Shown: positions 1 to 8,099 of the stretch, in pieces | How the letters are laid out: every line of letters begins with the position of its first letter | How positions within the stretch are numbered: the stretch's first letter is position 1 | Assembly: GCA_964509885.1 (NCBI GenBank) | Contig: CAZDZL010000011.1 | Coordinates: 15,183 to 79,182 of the forward strand | DNA length: 64,000 nt | Reading direction: 5' to 3' | Source: Palsa-1447 sp964509885 | GTDB taxonomy: Bacteria; Verrucomicrobiota; Verrucomicrobiia; Opitutales; Opitutaceae | Program-made: the position numbers and the translations under genes | Notes under the pieces: generated by a model | Told to the model about the DNA's origin: nothing | Databases searched by the model: none | What the model saw: only the letters and a program-made list of their open reading frames with translations

Positions 1-171
1 GCCGAGGAGGGCCGCGTTGAGTTTGAAAAGGCGAGCGCGAAGGTCGGCGAGAAGGCGCGCGAGCTGCTGGCCTACGCCGACGGCAAGCACAAGAGCCGGA
101 TCGAGGCCCTGGAGGCCCGCATCGCCGCCCTTGAGGGCAAGCCGGCCGCGAGGCGCAAGGCGAAGTCCTAG
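1..171 (+). CDS. C-terminal end of a coiled-coil protein (partial)
   Basis: Only the last 56 codons lie in the window; the gene begins to the left of base 1 and ends with TAG at 169-171. The visible tail is rich in Ala, Glu, Lys and Arg, with a heptad-like stretch (EALEARIAALEG) and a basic end (ARRKAKS). This is typical of a helical coiled-coil C-terminus. Phasin-like and other granule- or DNA-associated small proteins look like this, but so do many unrelated proteins, so no function is assigned. It converges with the histidine kinase on the other strand, leaving a 9-base gap. Confidence 0.7.
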   Translation, partial: AEEGRVEFEKASAKVGEKARELLAYADGKHKSRIEALEARIAALEGKPAARRKAKS

Positions 172-180
172 GCCGCGCGT

Positions 181-1968
181 TCAGGCCGAAGGCACAAGAA
201 AATAGAACTCGGTCGCGTCCTCCGCGCTGGTGCACGCGATGCTCCCGCCGTGGGCGACCACGACCTCGCGGGCGATCGTGAGGCCGATCCCGACGCCCGG
301 CCGGGATTCGCCGGGAACCCGGTAGAACCGGTCGAACAGGCGCGGCACGGCCTCGGGGGGGATTGCCGGCCCCCGGTTGCGCACGGCGAAGCGCACGAAG
401 CCAAGGGGCGCCGAGGATGCGCTGAGCACTATGGCCCCCCGCTCGAGCGAGTACTTCGAGGCGTTTGAGAGGAGGTTGATGAACACGTGCCTCAGGCGCG
501 CCGCGTCGACGTTGACCTGCCCCAGCCCGGGCTCCTCGTCGACGACAAGCGAGTGGCCCGCGGCCGAGATGAACGTGCGCGCCTCGTCGGCGATCCCGCG
601 CAGCAGCGTGCCGACGCCGACCGGCCTTCGCTCCAGCTCGGAGGCGCCCGCCTCCAGGCGGGTGAGGTCGAGCAGCGAGTCCAGGATCCTCAGCAGGCGG
701 TCCGCGTCGTCGCGGGCCGACTCGAGCATCTCGCGCTGGGCGGCCCCGAGCGGCCCGAGGGTCTCCTCCAGGAGCAGGTAGACGGCCATCCGCAGGCCCG
801 TGAGCGGGGTCTTGAGCTCGTGGCTCACCGTTCCGACCAGGTTCGTCTTCGCGTCGTCCAGCAGGCGGAATTTCGTCACGTCCTGCAGGATGATCGCGGC
901 GCCCTTGAACTCCGTCAGCTTGTCGCCGATCGCGAGGATACGCGGGAGGAAATGGCGGTCCTCGCGGCCTACCCGGAACGACACCACGCGGGCGTAGTCC
1001 GTCGGCAGGTAGTGCTCGCCGGTCGCCAGCACCTGCCCCAGCGGGCCGGAAAGCTCCGCCGGCAGCCCCCCGGAGAATTCCGGGAGCTTCGAGAGCTCCT
1101 CCCCCGCGGGATTCCTCACCTCGATGGCGCCCTCCCTCGAGACCACGAAAAGGGGGTCCGGAGCCGAGGTGAGCGTGGCCTCCATCGTGCGCTGGGTCCT
1201 CAGGACCTTGGCGAGCGTGGAGTCCCTGTAGGCCCGCAGGCGGCCGGCCATCGTGTTGAACGAGCGAGCGAGGCTCCCGAGCTCGTCGCCCGAGAACTCG
1301 GGCACCTGGATGTCGAGGTTTCCCTCGCCGAGCGACGTCGCCGACGCGGTCAGCGCCTTGATCGGGGTCAGGAGCGACGACGCCAGCATCCAGGCGATCG
1401 CGGCCGAGAGCGCCACGGCGGCCCCGATCGTCACCCAGAGGATCCCCACCGCCCTGGAGGCGAGCCTCTCGGCCTGGCGCTCCGTCTCCCGCGACTGGGA
1501 GTAGTCGCTCGCGGTGAGGTGGTCCAGCGCGTTGAAGACCCGGAAGAGCGCATCCTCGCTCACGCGCAGGTCGCCGAGGGACCCGCCCCCGCCCCCCGCC
1601 AGCGTGCGGTAGCAGAGCGCGGAGAAGTCCTGGAAAGCAGCGTCGAGCTCGAGCACGAGCTTCGCCCGCGGCGTCCCGGCCGTCGCCTCCGACTGGCCCA
1701 TGAGCTCGCGCGTGAACGCCTCCCGCTGCCCGTCGAGAGCGCGGCGGGCCCCGATCGGGTCGGCCGGGGTGGCGAACGCGAGCGCGTGCGACATGAGCGT
1801 CGCCGAGGCGCGCATGTTCTGGCACGCGAGAGCGGCCCGGTAGTCGGCCACCAGGTCCCTCTGCAGAGGGCCCGAGAGCTGGTGGCACACGCGGATGGCG
1901 TAGGCGCCCGTAGCGACGATCACCAGGACCAGCGGCAGGAGGCCCAGGAAGAGGCGGGTTCTGAGCAT
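181..1968 (-). CDS. Membrane sensor histidine kinase, KinB-like
   Basis: This 595-residue protein is the sensor partner of the response regulator encoded 16 bases upstream. It has a first membrane helix at about residues 5-25, a periplasmic helical region, a second membrane helix at about 173-196 and a HAMP linker at about 196-250. A PAS-like domain follows at about 262-370, then a HisKA domain with phospho-acceptor His383 in VSHELKTPLTG, and an ATPase domain with an N-box (NLLSNASKYS) and G-box (GVGIGLTIA). Length, domain order and the type of partner match KinB, the kinase of the Pseudomonas AlgB/KinB pair; that likeness is from memory of the family. The signal sensed and the target genes cannot be read from the sequence. 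It probably shares a transcript with the regulator. Confidence 0.9.
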   Translation of the reverse strand: MLRTRLFLGLLPLVLVIVATGAYAIRVCHQLSGPLQRDLVADYRAALACQNMRASATLMSHALAFATPADPIGARRALDGQREAFTRELMGQSEATAGTPRAKLVLELDAAFQDFSALCYRTLAGGGGGSLGDLRVSEDALFRVFNALDHLTASDYSQSRETERQAERLASRAVGILWVTIGAAVALSAAIAWMLASSLLTPIKALTASATSLGEGNLDIQVPEFSGDELGSLARSFNTMAGRLRAYRDSTLAKVLRTQRTMEATLTSAPDPLFVVSREGAIEVRNPAGEELSKLPEFSGGLPAELSGPLGQVLATGEHYLPTDYARVVSFRVGREDRHFLPRILAIGDKLTEFKGAAIILQDVTKFRLLDDAKTNLVGTVSHELKTPLTGLRMAVYLLLEETLGPLGAAQREMLESARDDADRLLRILDSLLDLTRLEAGASELERRPVGVGTLLRGIADEARTFISAAGHSLVVDEEPGLGQVNVDAARLRHVFINLLSNASKYSLERGAIVLSASSAPLGFVRFAVRNRGPAIPPEAVPRLFDRFYRVPGESRPGVGIGLTIAREVVVAHGGSIACTSAEDATEFYFLVPSA

Positions 1969-1984
1969 GCCCGGTGCGGCGCCC

Positions 1985-3319
1985 CTAGAGCAGCCCCAGC
2001 TTGCTCCGCTTGCGGTAGAGCGTCGCGGGATCGATCCCGAGCGTCTTGGCGGCCTCGTCCAGGTTGCGCGAGGCGGCGAGGATCCGCCGGATGTGCTCGG
2101 CCTCGAGCTCGTCGAGCGTCACGCGGGCCCCCACGGCGGACGTCCTCTGGCGCTCGGCCGAGAACTCCTCGGGCAGGTCCGCGAGCTCGATCGTCTCCCC
2201 GGGCGCGAGGATCACGGCCCTCTCGATGACGTTGCGCAGCTCGCGCAGGTTGCCCGGCCAGGGATACGCGGCGAAGGCCTCAGACACGGCCTTGGAGAAG
2301 GTGATGCCGCCCTTGCCCGCGCGGGATGCGAAATACTTGCGGGCGCCCTCGGCGAGGCGCCTCAGGTCGGCCGGGCGGTCGCGCAGGCCGGGGACCGTCA
2401 CGGCGATGACGTTGAGCCTGTAGAAAAGGTCCTCGCGGAAGCGCCCCGCCTTGACCTCGGCCGCGAGATCGCGGTTCGTCGCGGCAATGACGCGCACGTC
2501 GGCCCTGCGCGGGACGGCCTCGCCGACGCGCTCGTACTCGCGCTCCTGGAGGAGCCTCAGGAGCTTGGGCTGGATCTCCAGCGGCATCTCGCCGATCTCG
2601 TCCAGGAAGAGGGTTCCGCCGTCGGCCGCGGCGACCTTGCCCGAGGTCTCGGCCACGGCCCCCGTGAAGGATCCCTTTGCGTGCCCGAAGAGCTCGCTCT
2701 CCAGAAGCTCGCGCGAGAGGCTCGGGCAGTTGACGGTGACGAACGCGGCCTCGCGCCGGGTGCTGCGCTTGTGGATCTCGCGGGCGAGCACGCTCTTCCC
2801 CGTGCCGTTGAGCCCTAGGATCAGGATGTTCGCGTGGGTCTCGGCCGCCCGGAAGGCGACCTGGAGGCAGCGCTGCATCGCGGGCTCGTCCGACTCGAGG
2901 TCCACGGCCGGGGCCCCGGACACAAGGTCGCTCTCCAGAGCCTCGACCCGGCGCTCCATGGCGTGGGTCTTGCCGACCTTCGAGAGGACCGCGCGGATCT
3001 GGTCCGGGGTGAACGGCTTGGGGATGAAGTCGAAGGCCCCGCGGCGCATGGCCTCCACCGCCGTCGCGATGTTGGCATACGCCGTGAAGAGGACCACGGC
3101 CGGGGCCGGCCGCAGCTTCATCAGCCGGCCGAGGACCTCCATGCCGTCGTCCGCGCCCAGCTTCAGGTCCAGGAAGACGACGTCAAAGTCCTCGGCCTCG
3201 GCGGCCTTGAGCGCCTTGGCGGCGTTCGGGACCTCGAGGGCGGTGTGTCCGGAGGATTCGACGGCGACCCGCGTCGTCCTGCGTATCGAGGGCTCGTCAT
3301 CAACGATTAGGACGCGCAT
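1985..3319 (-). CDS. Sigma-54-dependent response regulator, NtrC family (AlgB-like)
   Basis: This 444-residue three-domain activator has an N-terminal receiver with acidic residues D7/D8 and phospho-acceptor D51 (VVFLDLKLG). The central AAA+ domain has a Walker A GLNGTGKS and a Walker B GGTLFLDEIGE. The sigma-54 contact loop reads GSFTGA instead of the common GAFTGA. The C-terminal Fis-type helix-turn-helix contains AAKTLGIDPATLYRKRSKLG. That end and the segment ANILILG before Walker A closely resemble Pseudomonas AlgB. It should bind enhancer sites and drive sigma-54 RNA polymerase after phosphorylation by the adjacent kinase. It is the first gene of the two-gene unit. No convincing sigma-54 promoter was found between it and the next gene. 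Confidence 0.93.
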   Translation of the reverse strand: MRVLIVDDEPSIRRTTRVAVESSGHTALEVPNAAKALKAAEAEDFDVVFLDLKLGADDGMEVLGRLMKLRPAPAVVLFTAYANIATAVEAMRRGAFDFIPKPFTPDQIRAVLSKVGKTHAMERRVEALESDLVSGAPAVDLESDEPAMQRCLQVAFRAAETHANILILGLNGTGKSVLAREIHKRSTRREAAFVTVNCPSLSRELLESELFGHAKGSFTGAVAETSGKVAAADGGTLFLDEIGEMPLEIQPKLLRLLQEREYERVGEAVPRRADVRVIAATNRDLAAEVKAGRFREDLFYRLNVIAVTVPGLRDRPADLRRLAEGARKYFASRAGKGGITFSKAVSEAFAAYPWPGNLRELRNVIERAVILAPGETIELADLPEEFSAERQRTSAVGARVTLDELEAEHIRRILAASRNLDEAAKTLGIDPATLYRKRSKLGLL

Positions 3320-3417
3320 GGGTTTGGCCGCGGAAGCCTGATCCGCCCGCGGCTACGGGCCAATGACAAAGAAAGGCCGGTCTGGTTCCTGCCCGCGTGC
3401 CGCCCCGCCCGGTCCCC

Positions 3418-4137
3418 TCACCACGGTAGGACCCTGTTGGCCGTCCACCACGCGTGGTACTCGATCGCGATCCGCCCCGCCAGCACCGCGGGATCCCGGG
3501 CCATGGCAGCGCGGGCCTCGTCCAGCGAGGATGTCTTGAAGATGACGACCCCGAGGAGGTCGGGGTCGCCCTCGACCGGGCCGGCGGCGGCGAGCGCCCC
3601 GGCGCGGCGCAGGGACTCGACATAGGCCGCGTGGTCCGCGTCCGGCGCCGCCGAGCCCGGCGCGGGACGGCCGCGCATCACGAGGCAGAGCACGTGGGTC
3701 GCCATCTCGTCCTTGGCCTGCGGGTTCTCCTTCTTCCACTTGAAATACGCGGCGCCGATCCCAGCGGGGCCCCACCACGGGTGCACGTCCGCCGTGTTGC
3801 GCTTCCTCGCGACCGTGGCGTCGAGGGCCGCGATCCTGCGCGCCTCCTCCAGCGAGGGGGCGTTGAGGACAAAGATGCCGCTGATGGTCCTCGGCGTGTC
3901 GTCCATGGGGCCCGCGGCAGCCAGGACGCCGTCGTCCGCCATCTTCTTAATGTTCGCCATGTGCTCGTCCATGATGTGCTGGCGGCCCTCGAGGGACATG
4001 GGGACCCGGTTGGGATCAGGCCGAAGAAACACGATGTAGCGCAGCTCACGCGCCGGCGCCCCGGCGTCGGTCGCGTCGGCACGGCAGGGGAAGGCGGCGG
4101 CCAGGACAAGGAGGGCAAGCGGGGCAAACGGCCTCAT
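3418..4137 (-). CDS. Secreted protein with two YCII-like domains
   Basis: The 239-residue protein begins with a Sec signal peptide (MRPFAPLALLVLAAAFPCRADA) and carries two related ferredoxin-like YCII-type units in tandem. The first is at about residues 30-125 (RYIVFLRPDP, ADDGVLAAAGP, ARRIAALD). The second is at about 145-235 (LRRAGALAAAGP, DEARAAMARDP). YCII domains occur in small alpha-beta-barrel enzymes and binding proteins; an exported tandem form is unusual and its substrate is unknown. I chose the ATG at 4137 because it starts the signal peptide and has AGGA eight bases upstream; a longer frame reaches 4242 but would run through a terminator hairpin. That hairpin lies about 55 bases upstream of the start and may act as an attenuator. 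Confidence 0.75.
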   Translation of the reverse strand: MRPFAPLALLVLAAAFPCRADATDAGAPARELRYIVFLRPDPNRVPMSLEGRQHIMDEHMANIKKMADDGVLAAAGPMDDTPRTISGIFVLNAPSLEEARRIAALDATVARKRNTADVHPWWGPAGIGAAYFKWKKENPQAKDEMATHVLCLVMRGRPAPGSAAPDADHAAYVESLRRAGALAAAGPVEGDPDLLGVVIFKTSSLDEARAAMARDPAVLAGRIAIEYHAWWTANRVLPW

Positions 4138-4191
4138 GGGCGATGTCCTGCCAGCCGGGGCGGGCCTGCGCGAGCCCATTGTCTCGGGGCC

Positions 4192-4228
4192 AAAAAAGCC
4201 AAGGCGGGGTCGCTTGCGCGACCCCGCC
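4192..4228 (-). terminator. Intrinsic terminator or attenuator upstream of the YCII gene
   Basis: On the minus strand an 11-bp perfect stem (4203-4213 paired with 4218-4228, loop of four bases) is followed by TTGGC and then six Ts at 4192-4197. This is the classic form of a Rho-independent terminator. No minus-strand gene lies directly upstream, because the gene on that side (4369-5598) is on the plus strand. The hairpin therefore ends either a short RNA or the leader of the YCII gene starting at 4137. Confidence 0.7.
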
Positions 4229-4281
4229 AGGTCCAGCTTCAACTAAGTGCTCCCACGGGCTTTCGCCCGCTGAGATGGCAC
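4192..4281 (-). ncRNA. Candidate small RNA or structured 5' leader
   Basis: Directly before the terminator, the minus strand holds a second strong stem-loop at 4247-4281. It has an outer GUGC/GCAC helix, a middle helix with one G-U pair, and an inner CGGGC/GCCCG helix closed by a GAAA tetraloop. About 18 bases separate it from the terminator stem. Hairpin, spacer and terminator together are typical of a small RNA or a riboswitch/attenuator expression platform. I compared it by eye with several riboswitch consensus patterns (SAM, TPP, glycine, fluoride, c-di-GMP) and with SRP RNA and found no match. The promoter is not identified, so the 5' end is unknown and the feature starts at the first stable stem. 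Confidence 0.4.
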
Positions 4282-4368
4282 ACCCCCTTCGACCGCGCGT
4301 GCGCATTCGGGTTCCCATAGAAAGCTTGCCAGAAGTGAGGCCCCCTCTGAGGGTCCGGCAAAGGCCCG

Positions 4369-5598
4369 ATGACCCCGGAAACCCCAAAGACCGCCCCCGA
4401 AGCCGCCCCGGCCGCGCCGTCCGCCGCGCGGATCACGGACCTCGAGATCAAGGACGCCCAGATCATCTTCGGGGCGGTCTGGCAGGGCCTCGAGGCCGAG
4501 GTGGGGCTTGAGAACCTGCGGTTTCCCAAGGAGATAATCCTGCTGGGGGGCGCCCCGGGCGCCGGAAAAGGCACCAACACCCGCTTCATCGCCAAGGCCC
4601 GGGGCCTGACCTGCGGCCCCATCGTGATCAGCGCGCTCCTCGACTCGCCCGAGGCGCGGCGATTCAAGGACGCCGGGAGCCTTGTCGGCGACCGCGAGGT
4701 GATGGACCTGCTGTTCCACCGCCTCCTCCAGCCGCAGTACAGGGACGGCGTCATCCTGGACGGCTTCCCCCGGACGAAGGTCCAGGTCGAGTGCCTCAAG
4801 CTCCTGGTGGACAAGATGCACGCGCTTCGCCGGGAGTTCTACCGGACACCGCTCGGCATCCATTTCCGCCAGCCGACGATCCACATCATGGTCCTGTTCG
4901 TCGACGAGGCCACGAGCGTCGCCCGCCAGCTCAGGCGCGGGGTCGAGGTGCGCGCCCACAACAAGGAGGTGCGCCGCACCGGGATCGGGGTGCTCCAGGA
5001 GGAGCGCTCGACGGACTTCGACAAGGCGCTCGCGCAGCGCCGCTACCGGGTGTTCAAGGAGCAGACCTGGGACGCCCTCCAGGAGCTGAAGGAGATCTTC
5101 CACTACCACTTCGTGAACGCCCAGGGGACGTACCCCGAGGTCGAGGCCAACATCCTGAAGGAGCTCGAGTACCAGAGCACTCTGGAGCTGGACCCGAGGA
5201 CGGTCGACCGGCTGAGGGCCATCCCGGTGGCGAGCGAGATCGTGGTCCACGCCAGGCAGGAGCTTGTCAGGCGCCTCGACGCCTACGAGCTCGAGCACGA
5301 GGAGCTCTTCGGCCAGGTCGCGGCGTTCATCGAGAGGAAGATCGTGCCGATCGTGCTGCGCCACGCGATCTCCGGGACCGCGCTCGTCAACACGGAGGAC
5401 ACGCTTCTCGACGACCCGCGCGCCCTGGCCATGCTGATCGACATCTTCTCGGAGCGCGGCTACCACGCCGCCGTGGACCTGCACCGCATCGAGATCCCAG
5501 AGCACGTCGACCTGAAGACCGGCGCCGTCCGCTGCCGCCTGAAGAAGGTCTATCGGATCCAGATCCGTTTCACCGGCTCCGAGATCCGCCGCGGATAG
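4369..5598 (+). CDS. Adenylate kinase-like nucleoside monophosphate kinase with C-terminal extension
   Basis: The 409-residue protein has an adenylate kinase core: P-loop GGAPGAGKGT at residues 60-69, a nucleotide-monophosphate-binding segment, and DGFPRT at 131-136. It should transfer phosphate between ATP and AMP or a related NMP in the cytoplasm. It is roughly twice the usual 180-220 residues. An N-terminal arm of about 50 residues precedes the P-loop, and about 200 residues follow the core without a recognisable zinc LID. Long adenylate kinases of this kind are known to me from Verrucomicrobia; the role of the extension is unknown. No clear ribosome binding site precedes the ATG. It converges with the ABC permease, 3 bases away. 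Confidence 0.8.
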   Translation: MTPETPKTAPEAAPAAPSAARITDLEIKDAQIIFGAVWQGLEAEVGLENLRFPKEIILLGGAPGAGKGTNTRFIAKARGLTCGPIVISALLDSPEARRFKDAGSLVGDREVMDLLFHRLLQPQYRDGVILDGFPRTKVQVECLKLLVDKMHALRREFYRTPLGIHFRQPTIHIMVLFVDEATSVARQLRRGVEVRAHNKEVRRTGIGVLQEERSTDFDKALAQRRYRVFKEQTWDALQELKEIFHYHFVNAQGTYPEVEANILKELEYQSTLELDPRTVDRLRAIPVASEIVVHARQELVRRLDAYELEHEELFGQVAAFIERKIVPIVLRHAISGTALVNTEDTLLDDPRALAMLIDIFSERGYHAAVDLHRIEIPEHVDLKTGAVRCRLKKVYRIQIRFTGSEIRRG

Positions 5599-5601
5599 GG
5601 C

Positions 5602-6837
5602 CTACTCGAAGCGAAGTGCCTCGATCGGGTCGAGGGAGGCGGCCTTCCACGCCGGGTACATGCCGAAGGCCACCCCGATGAGCGAGCAGACAAGGACGCC
5701 CGCGATGGCCCAGCCCCACGGGAACACGACCGAAACGGAGAGGAACATCGCGAGGCCGTCGCCGGCGACCGTGCCGAGGACGATGCCGAACAGGCCGCCC
5801 GTCACGGAGAGGACCACGGACTCCACGAGAAACTGGGTGAGGATGAGTATCTTCCTGGCGCCCACGGCCTTGCGGACGCCGATCTCCCGCGTGCGCTCGG
5901 TCACGCTCACCAGCATGATGTTCATGATGCCGACGCCCGCCGCGAGGAGGGCAATCGCGCTGATGATGAACGCGCCGCCGCTCACGACGTCCGCGATCTT
6001 CGCGAAGGCCGCGATCAGCGAGTCGTTGGAGTAGAGCTCGAAGTCATCCTCCTGCTCGGGGCGCAGGCCGCGGACGATGCGCATGGCGCCGATACCCCGG
6101 TCCATCGTCTCGTTGTACAGGATCTGCGACGGGGCCTGGGTCGCCACGTTGATCGAGTAGTGCTCCGCCCCGAAGTCCATCAGGAATCGGGTGATCGGGA
6201 CCATGAGGATGTCGTCCTCGCTCATCCCGAACATGGACCCCTTCGTCGCGAAGGTTCCGATGACCGTGTAGGTCCTTCCGTTCGCCTTCACGAGCTTCCC
6301 CAGGGGGTCCTCGGAGGGAAAGAGCTTGGTGACGAGGTCCTGGCCAATGATCGCCACCGGCCGCACGAGGTCGACGTCGGCCGCCGTGAAATTGCGCCCG
6401 GCTCCGATCGAGTACTGGTTGGCCTGCAGGAAATACTCGTTCGTCCCCCCAAACGTCACGCCCGGCGTGGTCTTGTGCCCGCCGGCGGTCGCCTGCACGG
6501 GCCTGTCGTTCTCGAACGACTTCAGGCAGATCACGTCGGCGTACCCGTGCATGAGCTCGATGTAGCGCTGGGCCTGGGTGAGGCTGATGTTCTTGCGGAC
6601 CTCGTACTTGTGCCGGTCGTTACCGTCGACGGTCAGGCCGGTCGGGAACTTCGCGAACTGGAACATGTTCGAGCCGAGGAAGCTGAGCCCCGTCTCGATC
6701 GAGCCGCGAAGCGCGGACACCGCGGTCATCACCCCGATGACGGAGAACACCCCGATCGTGATCCCGGACATCGTCAGGAAAGACCGGAGCTTGTTCACCC
6801 CGAGCGCGCCGAACGCCATCTTGATCACCTCATTCAT
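5602..6837 (-). CDS. MacB-type ABC transporter permease, second of two
   Basis: The 411-residue protein has one N-terminal membrane helix (near NKLRSFLTMSGITIGVFSVIG), a large periplasmic MacB-PCD domain, and three C-terminal helices of an FtsX domain with TREIGVRKAVGARK before the second helix. It ends DPIEALRFE, the usual ending of this family. The ATG at 6837 overlaps the stop of the upstream permease by 8 bases, which implies translational coupling and fixes the start; a longer in-frame extension to 6933 lies inside the upstream gene. With the neighbouring permease, ATPase and adaptor it should form a tripartite exporter driving substrates or lipoproteins through a periplasmic adaptor. 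The substrate is unknown. Confidence 0.9.
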   Translation of the reverse strand: MNEVIKMAFGALGVNKLRSFLTMSGITIGVFSVIGVMTAVSALRGSIETGLSFLGSNMFQFAKFPTGLTVDGNDRHKYEVRKNISLTQAQRYIELMHGYADVICLKSFENDRPVQATAGGHKTTPGVTFGGTNEYFLQANQYSIGAGRNFTAADVDLVRPVAIIGQDLVTKLFPSEDPLGKLVKANGRTYTVIGTFATKGSMFGMSEDDILMVPITRFLMDFGAEHYSINVATQAPSQILYNETMDRGIGAMRIVRGLRPEQEDDFELYSNDSLIAAFAKIADVVSGGAFIISAIALLAAGVGIMNIMLVSVTERTREIGVRKAVGARKILILTQFLVESVVLSVTGGLFGIVLGTVAGDGLAMFLSVSVVFPWGWAIAGVLVCSLIGVAFGMYPAWKAASLDPIEALRFE

Positions 6838-8083
6838 AGCGCAGCGCGACGACGGGATCGAGGCGCGAGGCGCCCCAAGCGGGCACAAAGCCCGAGATGA
6901 TCCCGGTCGCGACGGAGACGAACAGCGAGACAAGGATAAGGGAGAAGGAGAACTCGAGCGGGAACGAGGGCATGGCCGACTTGACCGTGACGCCGAGCAC
7001 GTAGGTGAACGCGAGGCCGACGAGGCCGCCGACGAAGCAGATAGCGACGGCCTCGATCAGGAACTGCAGCAGGATCGTGCGGCGGCGGGCGCCGAGGGCC
7101 TTGCGGGTGCCGATCTCCTTCGTGCGCTCCCGGACGCTGACAAACGTGATGTTCATGATCCCGATGGCCCCGACGAAGAGGGAGAGCCCGGTCACGAAGA
7201 GGCCGGCGAAGGCGATCCCCTTCTTGATCGGGTCGAGCTGCTCCTTGAAGGCCTGCTGCTGCTCGACCGAGAAGTTGTCGCGCTCGGCCGGGAGCAGGCC
7301 GCGAACCCGGCGCATGGCCCCGATGAGCTCCTCCTGGGCGTCGTTGGCCTGCAGCTTGTCCTTCATCTTGACCCGCAGCTGGACCTGCCCGTCGCGCGTG
7401 TCGAAGAACTTCCTGTAGGCCGCGAGCGGGATGACCGTCTGGTTGTCCATGCTGAAGAGCCCGAGGAACGACCCCTGCTTCGCCAGGACGCCGATGACGC
7501 GGAACGGCTGGCCCTCGATCTTCACCGTGTTGTCCAGGGCGGAGCGCCCGGGGAAGAGTTTCTCGGCGACGTCTATCCCGAGGACGCACACCTGGGTGCC
7601 CGCCTTGGCCTCGGTGTCGTTGAAGAGGCGGCCGTCCTGGAAGTCGACGGAGATCGTGCGGCCGTAGTCCGCCGTCGACCCTATCGTGAACACGCCGGAC
7701 ACCTGGTTCTGCGCGGACTTGATGGTCGAGGAGCGGTTCGCCTCCGGGACGGCCACCTCGAGGAGGGACGAGGGGGAGCCCGCGAAGATCCTGTTCAGGG
7801 CGTCCGCGTCCTCCGCGTGGAACGGGGGCCGGTTCGCGTAGTTCCACCAGTCCTCGACGTTGTGCCAGGGCCACTTCTGGACGTAGAGCATGTCGTCGCC
7901 CAGCATCGCGAGGCTCCTGTCGAAGCCGATGTCGATGCCGTGGATCGCGGTCCCCATCAGGGTGACGGCCACGATGCCGATGATGACCCCGAGCGCGGTC
8001 AGCGCCGAGCGAAGCTTGTTCGCCCGGATCTGGGCCATCGCTATCCTTATCGACTCCGTGAACTCATAGAGGATTCTGTCCAT
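6830..8083 (-). CDS. MacB-type ABC transporter permease, first of two
   Basis: The 417-residue permease has the same plan as its downstream neighbour: an N-terminal helix (KLRSALTALGVIIGIVAVTL), a MacB-like periplasmic domain, an FtsX domain with RTKEIGTRKALGARR, and the ending DPVVALRYE. The two permeases are clearly diverged paralogues and probably form a heterodimer. Canonical MacB is a single protein with the ATPase fused at the N-terminus; here ATPase and permeases are separate genes. The ATPase gene ends 16 bases upstream, so all four genes from 10223 to 5602 are likely one operon. Confidence 0.92.
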   Translation of the reverse strand: MDRILYEFTESIRIAMAQIRANKLRSALTALGVIIGIVAVTLMGTAIHGIDIGFDRSLAMLGDDMLYVQKWPWHNVEDWWNYANRPPFHAEDADALNRIFAGSPSSLLEVAVPEANRSSTIKSAQNQVSGVFTIGSTADYGRTISVDFQDGRLFNDTEAKAGTQVCVLGIDVAEKLFPGRSALDNTVKIEGQPFRVIGVLAKQGSFLGLFSMDNQTVIPLAAYRKFFDTRDGQVQLRVKMKDKLQANDAQEELIGAMRRVRGLLPAERDNFSVEQQQAFKEQLDPIKKGIAFAGLFVTGLSLFVGAIGIMNITFVSVRERTKEIGTRKALGARRRTILLQFLIEAVAICFVGGLVGLAFTYVLGVTVKSAMPSFPLEFSFSLILVSLFVSVATGIISGFVPAWGASRLDPVVALRYE

Positions 8084-8099
8084 GGCGGGCGTGGGTTTG

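Noticed and set aside
487..2229. Open frame of 580 codons on the plus strand over the KinB-like gene
   Set aside because: Antisense to a full histidine kinase with all motifs; translation is Arg/Glu/Gly-rich without domains.
3320..3417. Sigma-54 promoter upstream of the AlgB-like regulator
   Set aside because: A GGCAC element is present on the minus strand but the GC of the -12 element is not at the right distance.
4247..4281. Stem-loop as a plus-strand riboswitch for the adenylate kinase gene
   Set aside because: The neighbouring hairpin has its T run only on the minus strand, so the structured RNA is better placed there; the plus strand has no terminator or sequestered ribosome binding site.
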